Part shown: positions 8,311 through 18,695 of the stretch, in pieces
Position numbering within the stretch: position 1 is the first letter of the stretch
Layout of the letters: each line of letters opens with the position of its first letter
Assembly: GCA_965224765.1 (NCBI GenBank)
Contig: CBDDAC010000029.1
Location: forward strand, 186,001-250,000
Source of the DNA: CAZDBA01 sp965224765
GTDB taxonomy: Bacteria; Planctomycetota; Planctomycetia; Pirellulales; Pirellulaceae
DNA: 64,000 bases
Reading direction: 5' to 3'
Translations under genes and position numbers: made by a program
The notes under the pieces: model-generated
Told to the model about the DNA's origin: nothing
Databases searched by the model: none
Seen by the model: the letters and a program-made list of their open reading frames with translations, nothing else

Positions 8311-9759
8311 TCAGCTCTTGAATCGGTTGGGCACCTTCGGTCCCGACCAAACGCTGGTCAAGTCCTCCGAAAAAGTAGGCCAGCCGATTTGGTCCAACCC
8401 CATTTGCTGCAAAATCGTAGCGTGAACCCGCTTGACGTGAGTTCGATTTTCGACGGCAGTCGCACCGAGTTCGTCAGTTTTCCCATAGCTGATGCCGCCT
8501 TTGATTCCACCGCCAGCCAACCAGGTCGTAAATCCATAGGCATTGTGATCTCGCCCAGTTCCTTTGGCATACTCGGCCGTTGGCTGCCTGCCAAACTCGC
8601 CACCCCAAACGATCAGTGTTTCCTCCAGCATGCCCGATTCTTCAGATCCCGCAACAAACCTGCGATTGGTTTATCAGTCTCACCAGCATGAAGCTCATGA
8701 TTGGCTTTCAGATCACCATGTGCATCCCAATTGGCATCATTATGATTACCGCCCGAATAGACCTGAACAAATCGGACTCCACGCTCCACCAAACGCCGAG
8801 CCATCAACAACTGTCGACCAAAATACTCACTTCGTTTGTCGTCCCAAACCGTAAAGTGACTTGGTACTCTCCGATTCATCTGCCAGATCGACGGCTTCTG
8901 GGGCAGCGGACTGCATCTTGTAGGCTAACTCGTAGCTCGCAATTCGCGCCATCAAATTCGAATTGCCAGGATTACCAACTTCATGCCGCTCATTATTGCG
9001 TCGTAGTTGATCCAACAGTTGCCGCTGCACTGAATCTGTCATCTCGTCTGCGCGTTTGAGATTTAGAATCGGTGTACCGCTACTCCTTACGATGGTCCCT
9101 TGGTAAGAAGCGGGCATGTAACCGCTGCTCCAATTCTTGGCACCGCTGATTGGGCCACCTTTTTTGTCAAGCATTACAACAAAGCCTGGCAAGTTCTCAT
9201 TCTCGGTTCCCAATCCATAGTTGACCCATGATCCAAGACAGGGAGCTCCGCTCAAGATCCTCCCCGAATTCATTTGCAACATCGCTGAACCATGGATTGG
9301 ACTGTCAGCGGTCATTGAATGGATAAACGCAATGTCATCAACATGCTGAGCAACATTCGGAAACAGATCGGAAACGTACTTGCCACACTCACCGTACTGC
9401 TTGAACTTCCATCGCGGCTCCACAATACGTCCCGTATTCTTGTGCCCGCCGCGACCATGTGTTTTCACATCGACGGTCTTGTTATCCATTCCATACATCG
9501 AGGGTTTATAGTCGAAGGTGTCGATATGGCTCGGACCACCGTACATAAACAGAAAGATGACTGATTTGGCTTTTGGCTTGAAGTGCGGCGGCTTGGCTTG
9601 AAGAGGGTTTTCCCAAGGCGTTTCGTCGTCGGCTCGCAACGTTTCCCCAGCAAAAAAACTCGATTCCAACAGGCCAGCCAGTGCCAGCCCCGTAAAGGCT
9701 CCACCCGTTTGCCAAATAAATTCGCGCCGGGTCCGATTGCAAAAGTTCTTTTGTTTCAT
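8311..9759 (-). pseudogene. DUF1501 Tat-exported protein, two compensating frameshifts
   Basis: A planctomycete DUF1501 (sulfatase-like) protein. The N-terminus has a twin-arginine signal (RTRREFIWQTGGAFTGLALA), followed by FLFMYGGPSHIDTFDYKP. The frame reads 310 residues to a stop at 8827, but homology-like sequence continues in the next frame (SEYFGRQLLMARRLVERGVR) and then returns to the first frame at GMLEETLIVWGGEFGRQ, ending at 8311. The breaks fit one extra A in the AAA run near 8840 and one missing G in the GGG run near 8631, so the whole would be about 480 residues, the usual length. Either the gene is decayed or these are sequence errors. It lies downstream of the PSCyt1/DUF1549/DUF1553 gene, its usual partner in polysaccharide-degradation loci. 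Confidence 0.85.
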
Positions 9760-9877
9760 GGTTGGCTACAAATTCAACGATAAAGATTTCTATGATTCAA
9801 TTGATGGGCTGTCATACCGAGTTAGTCGAACGCCGTCATAAAACAGGACAACCACACAACTTAAATCGGATGACTCA

Positions 9878-12435
9878 CTAACGAATAAAAATAAACTCAT
9901 TCAGGTTAAACGCGAGCAAACAGTAATACTTGAGCGATTGCTGGTCGGACATTTCTTTCTCACGCCATTGCTCGATCAACGCCACGCCTTCGTCAACATC
10001 CGCCGGATCAGGCTCACGCTGTATAACACGTGACAAGACTGCCATAACCTGCCCACGCAAATCGGAATGCATACCGGCAACCAGCTTGGCAAACTCTTCG
10101 GCTTCGCCGTGTGTGAACTCACTGTTCAGCAATCCCAATGCCTGTGTCGGCTGGGTTGTGTTAAATCGCACGGGGCAAGTGGAGTCGGTATCCGCGACAT
10201 CAAAGCTATCCAGAATCGGCACACGAAGCGAGCGTTTCACATGAATATAGATGCTTCGCCGAAGTTGGTCTTCTGGAGAACTATCCCCCCAACCCGCACC
10301 CGGTATCGACTGACCAGCAAGCACTTCCGCTGACAGTTTGGTATAGACGGAGGGACCATACATTTTCTTCAAATTCAATCGACGATTGACTGCCAAGATC
10401 GAATCTCGCACTTCCTCAGCCGTCAAACGCCGCATCTCAAATCGCCAAAACAACTGGTTAAGCGGATCCTTGTCGAAGGCATCCTCACGAAATACATTGC
10501 TCATCTGATACGTCTTGCTAAGCATGATCTCTCGATGCAGTTCCTTCATTCGCCACCCACCATCGACAAAGCGTTTTGCCAAATAGTCCAATAGTAGTGG
10601 ATGAGTTGGCCGGTCACCTTGAAAGCCAAAGTCGTTTGAGCTGCGGACAATTCCGCGACCAAAATGATGCTGCCAAATACGATTGACCATGACTCGAGCA
10701 GTCAAAGGATGTGCCTCACTGGCAATCCATCTCGCAAACGCCAATCGCCGCCCGCTGGACCGACCATGTGCAGGCTTTTCGATCGTCGGCGCAGGTGGCG
10801 ATAAAAACGGAAACAAAACCTGGCCTTACCTTGTCGCCGATCGCTCCAGCATTGCCACGAATCAGCAGGTGGGTATCCGGAACATCGGGTCCGTGTTCAC
10901 TGACGCAAAGAACCTGTTCCACCGCAGGAGGGTTTCTCTTCAAACCGCATCAGGTCATGATGACCATGCCAAAACTGCTCAAATTGTTTCTTCGTTATGA
11001 TTCCTTTCTCGATTCGTTGGCGCACCAAACGTTCATGATTGCGTTCGTATTGAAACTCATCATGTTCCACGGATTCAAAGTCACCTTTTACCAGTTCGAC
11101 AATTTCATTCTTCCGCCGTTCTGCGTCGGCCAATTGTTTTCCATAGGACTCAACTTCCTGCTTTGTTGGAGGGACAGACTTCTCAACCGTAGTAATTGAG
11201 GCACGTTCAACAGAATCGGGAGAGCGGACACCATATCGCCGAACGTTTCGAAAAAACGACAGCATCTGGTAGTAATCTTTTTGGGGGATCGGATCGATCT
11301 TGTGATCGTGACAACGGGCACAATTTACGGTCAGCCCCATCATGCCCTGGGTTGTGGTCGCCAGAATATCGTCGAGATCATCGTATAGCGCCTGGTTGGG
11401 ATCCGCTGGCTCGTCGTCCCATTGCCCCAACCGATAGTAGCCCGTTGCAATCATCTCGTCGCGCGATGGATTCTCAAATTCATCGCCTGCCAGCTGCTCG
11501 GTCAGGAACTGATCGTAGGGCTTGTCGTCGTTAAACGAGCGAATCACATAGTCGCGATATCGCCAGACAAAGGGTTTGGTTCCATCGCGTTCGAAACTAT
11601 TGGATTCGGCATATCGAACCACGTCCAACCAGTGACGTCCCCATTTTTCGCCGTAGTGCTGCGAACTCAATAGTTCATCAATCAAATTTGCGTAGGCCTC
11701 GGGTGCGTGGTTCTCCACAAAGGCTTGGACTTGTTCAATCGTCGGAGGCAATCCGGTCAGGTCGTAATAGGCTCGTCGAATCAAATCTGCTCGAGTCGCT
11801 TGAGTTGCAGGTTGGAGTTCCGCGTTTTCCAAACGAGCCAGAACAAATCGGTCAATGTCGTTGACGCACCACGTGTCGTCTTGAACCTGAGGTGGACGGA
11901 CCTCTTTGACCGGTTGGAATGACCAAAAAGCCTTGGTATCTTCGTTGACGGTAGGCACCCCATGCCCTTTGCCTTCCAGAACATTCTCTGCGCTATCGCG
12001 GGGCCAAGGCATGCCATGCTGAACCCACTTGGCGATGATCTTTATCTCTTCGTCTTTGAGTTTTCCTTTGGGCGGCATTTCGTATTCGCCATAGTTGATC
12101 GCGTCCAACAACAGACTGTCTGCGGGATCGCCCAATTCGACAGCCGAACCTGAGTCTCCGCCCTCCAGAATCGATCGTCTTGAAATCAATGCCAGGCCAC
12201 CGCCCAGCCGACTGGAGTCATCTCCATGACACTCCATACAATTTGCTTCAAAAATCGGGCGCACCTTCGATTCGAAAAATTGAATCTCCGTTTCAGAAAA
12301 TTCGGCGTCCTGCACTTCCAGTTGACCCGCTTTGTCATCACGAGTTTCATCCTGTGCTACCAAGCCAATCGAAATAAACAACCCCGAGAACACAAACGTC
12401 AATGTGATCGTTCGAATACAAAATATACTGCTCAA
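9878..12435 (-). pseudogene. PSCyt1-DUF1549-DUF1553 cytochrome protein, two frameshifts
   Basis: A planctomycete-type secreted protein: signal peptide (LTFVFSGLFISIGLVAQ), then a cytochrome-c-like PSCyt1 domain with a haem motif CMECH, then DUF1549 (SSQHYGEKWGRHWLDVVRYA) and DUF1553 (ARVMVNRIWQHHFGRGIV). The frame breaks twice: near 10930, where CCC should be CC (EKPS instead of EKPPAVEQVL), and near 10805, where five T should be four (VSVFIA instead of VSVLSPP). Correcting both gives about 850 residues, normal for the family. The TTG start at 12435 is preceded by GGAAG at suitable spacing. The role of these proteins is unproven; they co-occur with DUF1501 and sulfatases. Decay versus sequence error cannot be settled here. 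Confidence 0.85.
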
Positions 12436-12700
12436 CTTTGTCTTCCAGTGGAAACTTGTATCAAAGATTAGTTACTCTCCATCATCCGCGATTTGCTCGC
12501 CAATTGCCAGCAAATTCGATTTCGTGGAGGGCGAGTTACCGGTTTCCTGTTCCCCGATGAACGAAATTCCCAGCAAAACCTGGCAGACCATCCGACGTTC
12601 AGACAATGGATATCTGAGGGCATTGGCAAGCCGCTCTAAAGACCGCGATGCCGTTCATTGCCGATTGCGAACGCTCCGTTCCTTTTGATCGACCGGTCAC

Positions 12701-15511
12701 TCAATCAATCAGCTCGACATTGGACATTGGCGTCCAACCCGATTGACGCCCTTTGATCGAAAGTTCAAGCCAACCATCGCGCTGGTTCAAAACTTGCGAA
12801 GCCAAACCTTCTGCGAACTCTATCGTTTCCAGAACACCGAACTCCTCGCCATCACCGCTTCTCAGTTCAACTTGGTCAACGACTAAGATTGCAATCGACT
12901 GATATGGCTGACTCGCCGCAAACAGACAGAACCCCGTTGTGACCATAATGAGCAGCGGAAGAATCCCAAGTCGCAGGGCAGGGAGGTTGCATCGAACCGT
13001 TCGCAAGATAATCAACAGCCAGAAGGCGATCGAGGCCGTCGCAAAGATAACCGTGAAAGTCGATCCGCCGACCGTCCCGACCAACCACTTCGAACCATTC
13101 TGAGCTTGAACCCAAATCGATGTTTCGGTCGCAATGGACGATTTCGAGTCGGAGTCTTGCAGCGCAATCTGCTGATGCGCGAACTCCAAATTCTTGGCCG
13201 CTTGTGCATTGCTCGGAGCGATCCGCAGGGCCCGGTAGTAATTGGCAATCGCGAGCCCCTTCCGGCCACTTCGCAGGCAGGAATTGCCAAGATTCAAAAA
13301 GAGTTGGTCGTTTCGAATCCCCTGTTCGACAAGCAACTGGTATTTGTCGGCTGCCGTCGCAAACAGTTCCTTGGCCTCGGCCTGATCAATTGACAAGATT
13401 TCCTCAGCCTGCTGGTATGCGTCATTGGCTTCGGAAAAAATCGACTGCATTTGTGTTTTTGATAAACGTTCCGCCTCTTGAGGTGTGGAGCCATGAGCAA
13501 AAGAGCCAAACAATCCCACCAGTAGCAAACTGCCAATCACCGCTTGTTTCGAGCACGAACTACTTTTTTTGGCACGACGAGATCGAAGCTTTAAGGGCCG
13601 CTCGGCAGCGACTGCCAAATCGATCTTTTCAATGAGAGTTTCGGCCGAACGGGCAAGACTCTGCAACGAATCGACGGAAGAACTTTCTCCAATCACCTCC
13701 GAACCGCAACGAGCCAGCTGACTCAGCAGACTCTCTACCTCATTGGCTTCGAGACTCAGTCCAGCCAAACGCAAATCACCGACGGCCTGCTTCTGAGCTT
13801 CGCCCCCGACACCACGGCGTTGTACTCTTGACTTGACCTTTTTCTTCATCGTCTTCGAAATGTATCCGATAACTGCATTGGAGATATCCACTTGGGCCAC
13901 GGGCTTCTTCAATTTTTCCAAAGCGAGAGATTTCGGGGATCGCAAATTTGGCGTAAACGAAAACACGAAACCCACGAGCTTGCCAGCCAGGAGAACCAAC
14001 CAGATCAAAGCGGGGACGATCGAAAAAAACCACCAGCTGGTTTGAGTTGACGATTCAGTTTGAAGGGTATCCGTTGAGACATGATTTCGAAAATCGGGGA
14101 CAATCGGCGTGGCACTTTCGCTCAAGCCATCCTGGCGACCTGTATTGCTGACAATCGAATCGAGCGACAACATTTCCGAGGGATTGACGCTAAGTGGAAT
14201 CGGACGAGAGTACACCGTTTTGTAGGTCTCGCTAACTGGGTCGAAAAAACTAAACGGAATCGGTGGGATTTCCTTGACGTCGGCATTGCGTGGACGAATC
14301 GTCGTTTCAAAAACTTTGGTATCGCCCTGCACGAACCCGCCAAGAGCCTGATCCGTGATTTTGAATTCATCAGTTAGAGCGGAAATTTCATGCAATGGCG
14401 GCGCCTGCACAAGTTCCATCGGGCCATTTCCAGCAATACCAATTCGCAGCGTCACAGGATCTCCCGCATCAACGGTTCTGGATTCTGCCTGAGTGACAAT
14501 ACGATAACGCCCAACAGCGCCACGATAGTCGGCGGGCTTTCCGGCCATAGGAACCGGAAGAACTTCTGTCGAATCGACCTTGGCATCGGCAACTACCGGC
14601 CGAGATTTGGAAATCGCCCTGCGACGACCAAACGGAGATCCCCCAAAATCATCCGCCATCATTCGTTGGATTAGCGCACTTCCGCTCAAACCGTCTTGAT
14701 CAAAAAAATCTTCAAATACATCTCTCGACGGGCCAATCTCCAATGGATAATCCACAACAACCTGGATGTCGCTGGCATCTAATTTGCCAGGCCTTGTTGG
14801 ATAGATCGTCGCGTCAATCACATACAGAAAATACTCTCCCTCGTTTCCGTTTTCATCATCACGCAATACCTTTTTTCCGCCTGGGCGTTGCCGATTCTCC
14901 GCCAGCTCCTGAAAACGATCAGAAAACTTGCCCCATGAGGTTTGCTCTGACAACATCTGCCACATTTGACCTTCATTTAGCTTGATTCGATTCTCGCGGT
15001 CTCGAAAAGGCTTGATCCAGATTTTCAGTTTCAGGTCCAGAGGCTGGCCAACGTAAACTTTCTGCTTGTCTCCAATGATTTCGGCGAAAAGCAAATCACC
15101 AGCTACACTTTTCGTCGCCGCAAAAGGAATCACCTCAGTCCTTTTCTGCTTCCCGTCGACCAGTACCGTCAATTCGGGAATTTCAAAGTTGCCTTCTCGA
15201 CGTGGCGTGATCAGGTATTGCATCGTAATCGTCCGAGACTCGATTCGTCTCCCATTGTAAATCGTGATCTGAGAACTCTGAGAGGGAGGCCCGGCAGTTC
15301 GAACGCCGCAGCCAGCAATCTCAAAAACATCAGGCAATTCAAAGTTGGTCGCGTCAACAATTTGAATCTGAAGCACCAGTGGCGAACCGACGTAGGCTTC
15401 GCGATCTGAAATTCGCACCTTCACGTCTTGTGGTAAAGCTTGAGCAGCCGAGAAGAAAAGAACGGCCGTCAACAACAGCATTCGCCAGTTTTTCGATTTA
15501 GGATTGTTCAT
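12701..15511 (-). CDS. BatD-BatE fusion protein (oxygen-tolerance type) with SH3-like end
   Basis: A 936-residue envelope protein, last gene of the Bat operon. A signal peptide (MLLLTAVLFFSAAQALPQ) leads into a BatD region of beta-sandwich repeats (VKVRISDREAYVGSPLVLQI, ITPRREGNFEIPEL), a transmembrane segment near residue 500 (WWFFSIVPALIWLVLLAG), a helical region, a second hydrophobic segment, TPR repeats (FLNLGNSCLRSGRKGLAIAN), two more membrane segments, and a C-terminal SH3-like domain (VELRSGDGEEFGVLETI ... GWLELSI...GWTP). In many bacteria BatD and BatE are separate, so this is a fusion. A GGAAGG ribosome site precedes the ATG, 11 bp after the BatB-BatC stop. Presumed to scaffold VWA proteins at the membrane (inference). 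Confidence 0.88.
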   Translation of the reverse strand: MNNPKSKNWRMLLLTAVLFFSAAQALPQDVKVRISDREAYVGSPLVLQIQIVDATNFELPDVFEIAGCGVRTAGPPSQSSQITIYNGRRIESRTITMQYLITPRREGNFEIPELTVLVDGKQKRTEVIPFAATKSVAGDLLFAEIIGDKQKVYVGQPLDLKLKIWIKPFRDRENRIKLNEGQMWQMLSEQTSWGKFSDRFQELAENRQRPGGKKVLRDDENGNEGEYFLYVIDATIYPTRPGKLDASDIQVVVDYPLEIGPSRDVFEDFFDQDGLSGSALIQRMMADDFGGSPFGRRRAISKSRPVVADAKVDSTEVLPVPMAGKPADYRGAVGRYRIVTQAESRTVDAGDPVTLRIGIAGNGPMELVQAPPLHEISALTDEFKITDQALGGFVQGDTKVFETTIRPRNADVKEIPPIPFSFFDPVSETYKTVYSRPIPLSVNPSEMLSLDSIVSNTGRQDGLSESATPIVPDFRNHVSTDTLQTESSTQTSWWFFSIVPALIWLVLLAGKLVGFVFSFTPNLRSPKSLALEKLKKPVAQVDISNAVIGYISKTMKKKVKSRVQRRGVGGEAQKQAVGDLRLAGLSLEANEVESLLSQLARCGSEVIGESSSVDSLQSLARSAETLIEKIDLAVAAERPLKLRSRRAKKSSSCSKQAVIGSLLLVGLFGSFAHGSTPQEAERLSKTQMQSIFSEANDAYQQAEEILSIDQAEAKELFATAADKYQLLVEQGIRNDQLFLNLGNSCLRSGRKGLAIANYYRALRIAPSNAQAAKNLEFAHQQIALQDSDSKSSIATETSIWVQAQNGSKWLVGTVGGSTFTVIFATASIAFWLLIILRTVRCNLPALRLGILPLLIMVTTGFCLFAASQPYQSIAILVVDQVELRSGDGEEFGVLETIEFAEGLASQVLNQRDGWLELSIKGRQSGWTPMSNVELID

Positions 15512-15522
15512 TGATTACCTTC

Positions 15523-17613
15523 CTACCAATCCCGCTCAACGGGTACTCGTCTCGATCGCTCGCGGCGTTGTCGCTGATCCCGCCTAAGCATGTCACGATC
15601 ACGGACCGCCTGTAGCATTTTTAGCGCCTCTTCCCGTGTCAACAAACCTTCCTCCTGATTCGAGCCAACGCGGTTGGCCTGTCGCCCCGGCTGGGCTTCG
15701 CCCTCCGGTTTCTGGTTCTCAGAACTCAGCTCTCCCTGGGGTGGCTGGTTCGACGCCTCTCCATCACCCTCCTGCTCTGTGGGCTGCTGATCTTCTCCAG
15801 GTTCGTTATTCGGTTTGCCTTGCTGAGCCGATTGATCGGATGCCTCCCGTTGCTCGTCCGCTGGATTTCCCTGTTTGGTCTCTTGCGATTCGTCCTGCGG
15901 TTGTCCAGATGGGTCTTCCGATTGCTCGCCAGATTGCTGCTCAGAATTCTGAGCGTCGTTCGATTCTTCTTGGTTTTCTTGATCCTGGTCTTGCTCTTGC
16001 TGATCCGGCTTTTGCTCGTCTTGTTCTTGTTCCCTTTTCAATTGTTCAATCAACCTTCGAGCAAGTTCAATATTTCGACGCGCATCGTTATTATTGCGGT
16101 CTAGCCGCAACGCGCTGCGATAGAGCTGAACTGCCTTCTCAAGCCCTTCAACGGCTTGCTTGGGTTGCTCCTCCTTCAAGGGCAGTGCCTGGGCATAGTG
16201 GCAATTACCAAGGTTGTACCGACTGTCAGCGGCGATCGAGTTGTTGGTTGATTTTGCTGCTTGTTCGAACAATACACTGGCGGCGGAAAAGTCTGAATTG
16301 CGATAGTGAGCGACCGCCAAATTGTAGTCAAGCCGACTTTGCTGTTCGGCATCCGTGACACGGATATGGCTATACGCATCAATCGCCTCTTTGGGCTTTT
16401 GTTGTCGAACCAGCTGATTCGCCTCGTTGATTTGATGGACAACCGATGGCTCCTGCGCAGGCAATGCAGTCGGCAACAGCAGACACAACCAAACCGCGGC
16501 AGTGCCGGACTTGGCAAGTTTCGACGAGTGGTTTCTCATGGGCATTTCTCTCTGCTCCGCTGACTGGGCAAGCCTGGATTTCGCACGTTCTGACGGTTTT
16601 TTGTCTTGAGAGAATCTTGTCGTTTTCAGGACGACTTCCAGGAACAAAAACAGAATCGCCAACCCAGCGAATCCCTGGAATCTGGGAGTGAGGGCATTGA
16701 TCGATGCCGTCTCAAACTCCTTCTGGCCGATTTTCGCGATATAAGCATGATAAACCTCTGCCATATTCACTTGCTTGGTTCCTGCAGGGATGTAGGCTGC
16801 ACCCGACTCGGTGGCAATGTCCCGCAAGATACGTCCATTTAGCTTGGACCAAACCTGCTGACCTTGGTGTTCGACGAAGGCGTTTCGGCGAGAGCCCGCG
16901 TCGGGAATTCGAGCGCCTTGATCCATGTCTCCAAGCCCAACCGTAAAGATTCGCGTCCCATTCTCTGCGTTTAACTTTCTGGCCAATTTGACAGGCTGGC
17001 TTTCCTGATCTTCTCCATCAGTAAAAAGCACGATCGTTCTATGATCGTTCGTTTTCCCCAAAAAGGCTTCGTTGGCCGTTTCAATCGCAACACTCAACTG
17101 CGAACCACCACGCAACAACGAATGCGGACCCACGGAATCCAGCGTCTGCTTAAAGTCCTCGTAGTGTTTGGTCAATGGAACCGCTTGAATCGCATCTCCT
17201 GCGAACACGACCAACCCCACTCGATCACCCGCCATCTCATCGACCATGTCCTTGATCTGTTGTTTGGCTCGTTCCAATCGATTCGGCACGGCGTCTTCGG
17301 CAAGCATGCTGCGCGACACATCGAGAGCAAAAACCACTTCGATTCCTTTTTGAGGAATTTCGTAAGTCGTTTCCCCCCAACGAATGTCCATCAATGCAAC
17401 TGCCAACAAAACGAGACTGGCAACCTGACAGAGCATGGCAAGAAGACTGCAAAGTTGGGCACGCCTCGTAGACATCTCCTTCAGCTGAGTGCCTGAAACA
17501 AATTTACTAAGTGACCGTTGGCTGATCCAACGACTCCAAACAAACAGACCAACGGCGACAATGCTGAACAAGGCAAGCCAACCGATATTCGGGTTTCCCA
17601 CTTCGTAATTCAT
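15523..17613 (-). CDS. BatB-BatC fusion: VWA membrane protein plus TPR and Q/E-rich tail
   Basis: A 696-residue protein. N-terminal membrane helices frame a von Willebrand factor A domain with the metal-binding motif DVSRSM; a further membrane helix follows near residue 325. A second signal-like helix (AVWLCLLLPTALPAQ) then opens a BatC region with TPR repeats (YNLAVAHYRNSDFSAASVLF, YNLGNCHYAQALPL) and a ~130-residue Q/E/D-rich low-complexity segment before a basic end. The open frame reaches 17703, but the ATG at 17613 has GGGAGGT upstream and overlaps the stop of the preceding batA-like gene (ATGA), so it is the likely start. BatB and BatC are usually separate genes. Function is tied to MoxR/VWA envelope stress or assembly systems. 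Confidence 0.88.
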   Translation of the reverse strand: MNYEVGNPNIGWLALFSIVAVGLFVWSRWISQRSLSKFVSGTQLKEMSTRRAQLCSLLAMLCQVASLVLLAVALMDIRWGETTYEIPQKGIEVVFALDVSRSMLAEDAVPNRLERAKQQIKDMVDEMAGDRVGLVVFAGDAIQAVPLTKHYEDFKQTLDSVGPHSLLRGGSQLSVAIETANEAFLGKTNDHRTIVLFTDGEDQESQPVKLARKLNAENGTRIFTVGLGDMDQGARIPDAGSRRNAFVEHQGQQVWSKLNGRILRDIATESGAAYIPAGTKQVNMAEVYHAYIAKIGQKEFETASINALTPRFQGFAGLAILFLFLEVVLKTTRFSQDKKPSERAKSRLAQSAEQREMPMRNHSSKLAKSGTAAVWLCLLLPTALPAQEPSVVHQINEANQLVRQQKPKEAIDAYSHIRVTDAEQQSRLDYNLAVAHYRNSDFSAASVLFEQAAKSTNNSIAADSRYNLGNCHYAQALPLKEEQPKQAVEGLEKAVQLYRSALRLDRNNNDARRNIELARRLIEQLKREQEQDEQKPDQQEQDQDQENQEESNDAQNSEQQSGEQSEDPSGQPQDESQETKQGNPADEQREASDQSAQQGKPNNEPGEDQQPTEQEGDGEASNQPPQGELSSENQKPEGEAQPGRQANRVGSNQEEGLLTREEALKMLQAVRDRDMLRRDQRQRRERSRRVPVERDW

Positions 17614-18695
17614 ACGACCTCCCTCAACCAGGTATTCTGCAAAACGACTCTTGTCAGCAACAACCCGAATGCGACCAATAGAATCGGTGGCATTCGGAAC
17701 CAACCGACTCGATAAGATTGCACGGCCAACTCTCGATAGTCGACATAGTTTTTCGCGTCAACTTTGGTTTTCTCCAGGGCATCAATCACCTGATAAATTT
17801 GCGTCAACGAATCGGTGTCGGTCGCACGGAAATACTTCCCCCCAGTCACCTCAGCAACATCTCGAAGAGTGGTTTCGTCAATACTGACAGGCATCCAACG
17901 AATCATCTTGCGACCGGTGAACGGGTCTTCGACAGGGTAGGGAGCCTGGCCGTGAGTCCCGACGCCAATCGTATAAACTTTGATCCCCATAGTCTCGGCC
18001 AACTCCGCTGCAGCGATCGGCTTCATCTCGCCCGCAGTGTTCTCACCGTCAGTCAGCAGGATGATGATTTTGCTTTTGACTCTCTCCTGCTCGCGATCAT
18101 CGAGCGCATTCAACTTTTCAACGGCCAGTGCAATCGCATCGCCAATTGCCGTTCCATCTTCGCCGCGAACGTTGGCGATTTGAGTCTTGTTCAAAGTGGC
18201 CATCAAGTATTCGTGATCCAGGGTCGGTGGAGCCAGACTGTCCGCAAACCCAGCGAACGTGATCAAGCCAACCAGGTCACTGAACCGCCCGTTCAACTCT
18301 TCTTCGCCAATGACAAACTTGTCAGCCACATTTTTGATCGCCGTCAACCGATCCACATGTTCACCATCGATTTTGAAATCCATCCCCTGCATACTGCTAC
18401 TTCGATCAACGACCATCTCAATGGCAATTCCTTCGCTATCAATCACCGTCTGCTCTCGGCCTTCACGTGGACGAGTCATCCCCAGAACCAAAAATAGCAC
18501 GGCCAGCAACGTGAGGACCTTGGGCAGCCAAAGTAATCGCTGGCGGAGCGTCGGCTGCATTCGTTTGGCAAGCGATACGCCGGTAAATCGAACCGAGTTG
18601 ACTTGCCGCTTTGAGAACAATCGCCATCCCAACAACGGGAGCAACAACAACAGCAGTAGCCACCAGGGAGAATAGGGAGAAGGAAAGTATTGCAC
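17610..18695 (-). CDS. BatA-like VWA-domain membrane protein
   Basis: A 361-residue membrane protein with two N-terminal hydrophobic helices (WWLLLLLLLPLLGWRLF and VLTLLAVLFLVLGM), a VWA domain whose metal-ion motif reads DRSSSM, the ILLTDGENTAGEM signature, and a C-terminal helix near the end. The start is GTG at 18695: AGGAGG lies 7 bases upstream, whereas the TTG at 18701 would be too close to it. The GTG shares its G with the stop of the upstream gene (TAGTG), so expression is coupled. It sits in the order MoxR, DUF58, BatD-like, BatA, BatB/C, BatD/E, the standard Bacteroides aerotolerance arrangement. Confidence 0.9.
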   Translation of the reverse strand: MQYFPSPYSPWWLLLLLLLPLLGWRLFSKRQVNSVRFTGVSLAKRMQPTLRQRLLWLPKVLTLLAVLFLVLGMTRPREGREQTVIDSEGIAIEMVVDRSSSMQGMDFKIDGEHVDRLTAIKNVADKFVIGEEELNGRFSDLVGLITFAGFADSLAPPTLDHEYLMATLNKTQIANVRGEDGTAIGDAIALAVEKLNALDDREQERVKSKIIILLTDGENTAGEMKPIAAAELAETMGIKVYTIGVGTHGQAPYPVEDPFTGRKMIRWMPVSIDETTLRDVAEVTGGKYFRATDTDSLTQIYQVIDALEKTKVDAKNYVDYRELAVQSYRVGWFRMPPILLVAFGLLLTRVVLQNTWLREVV

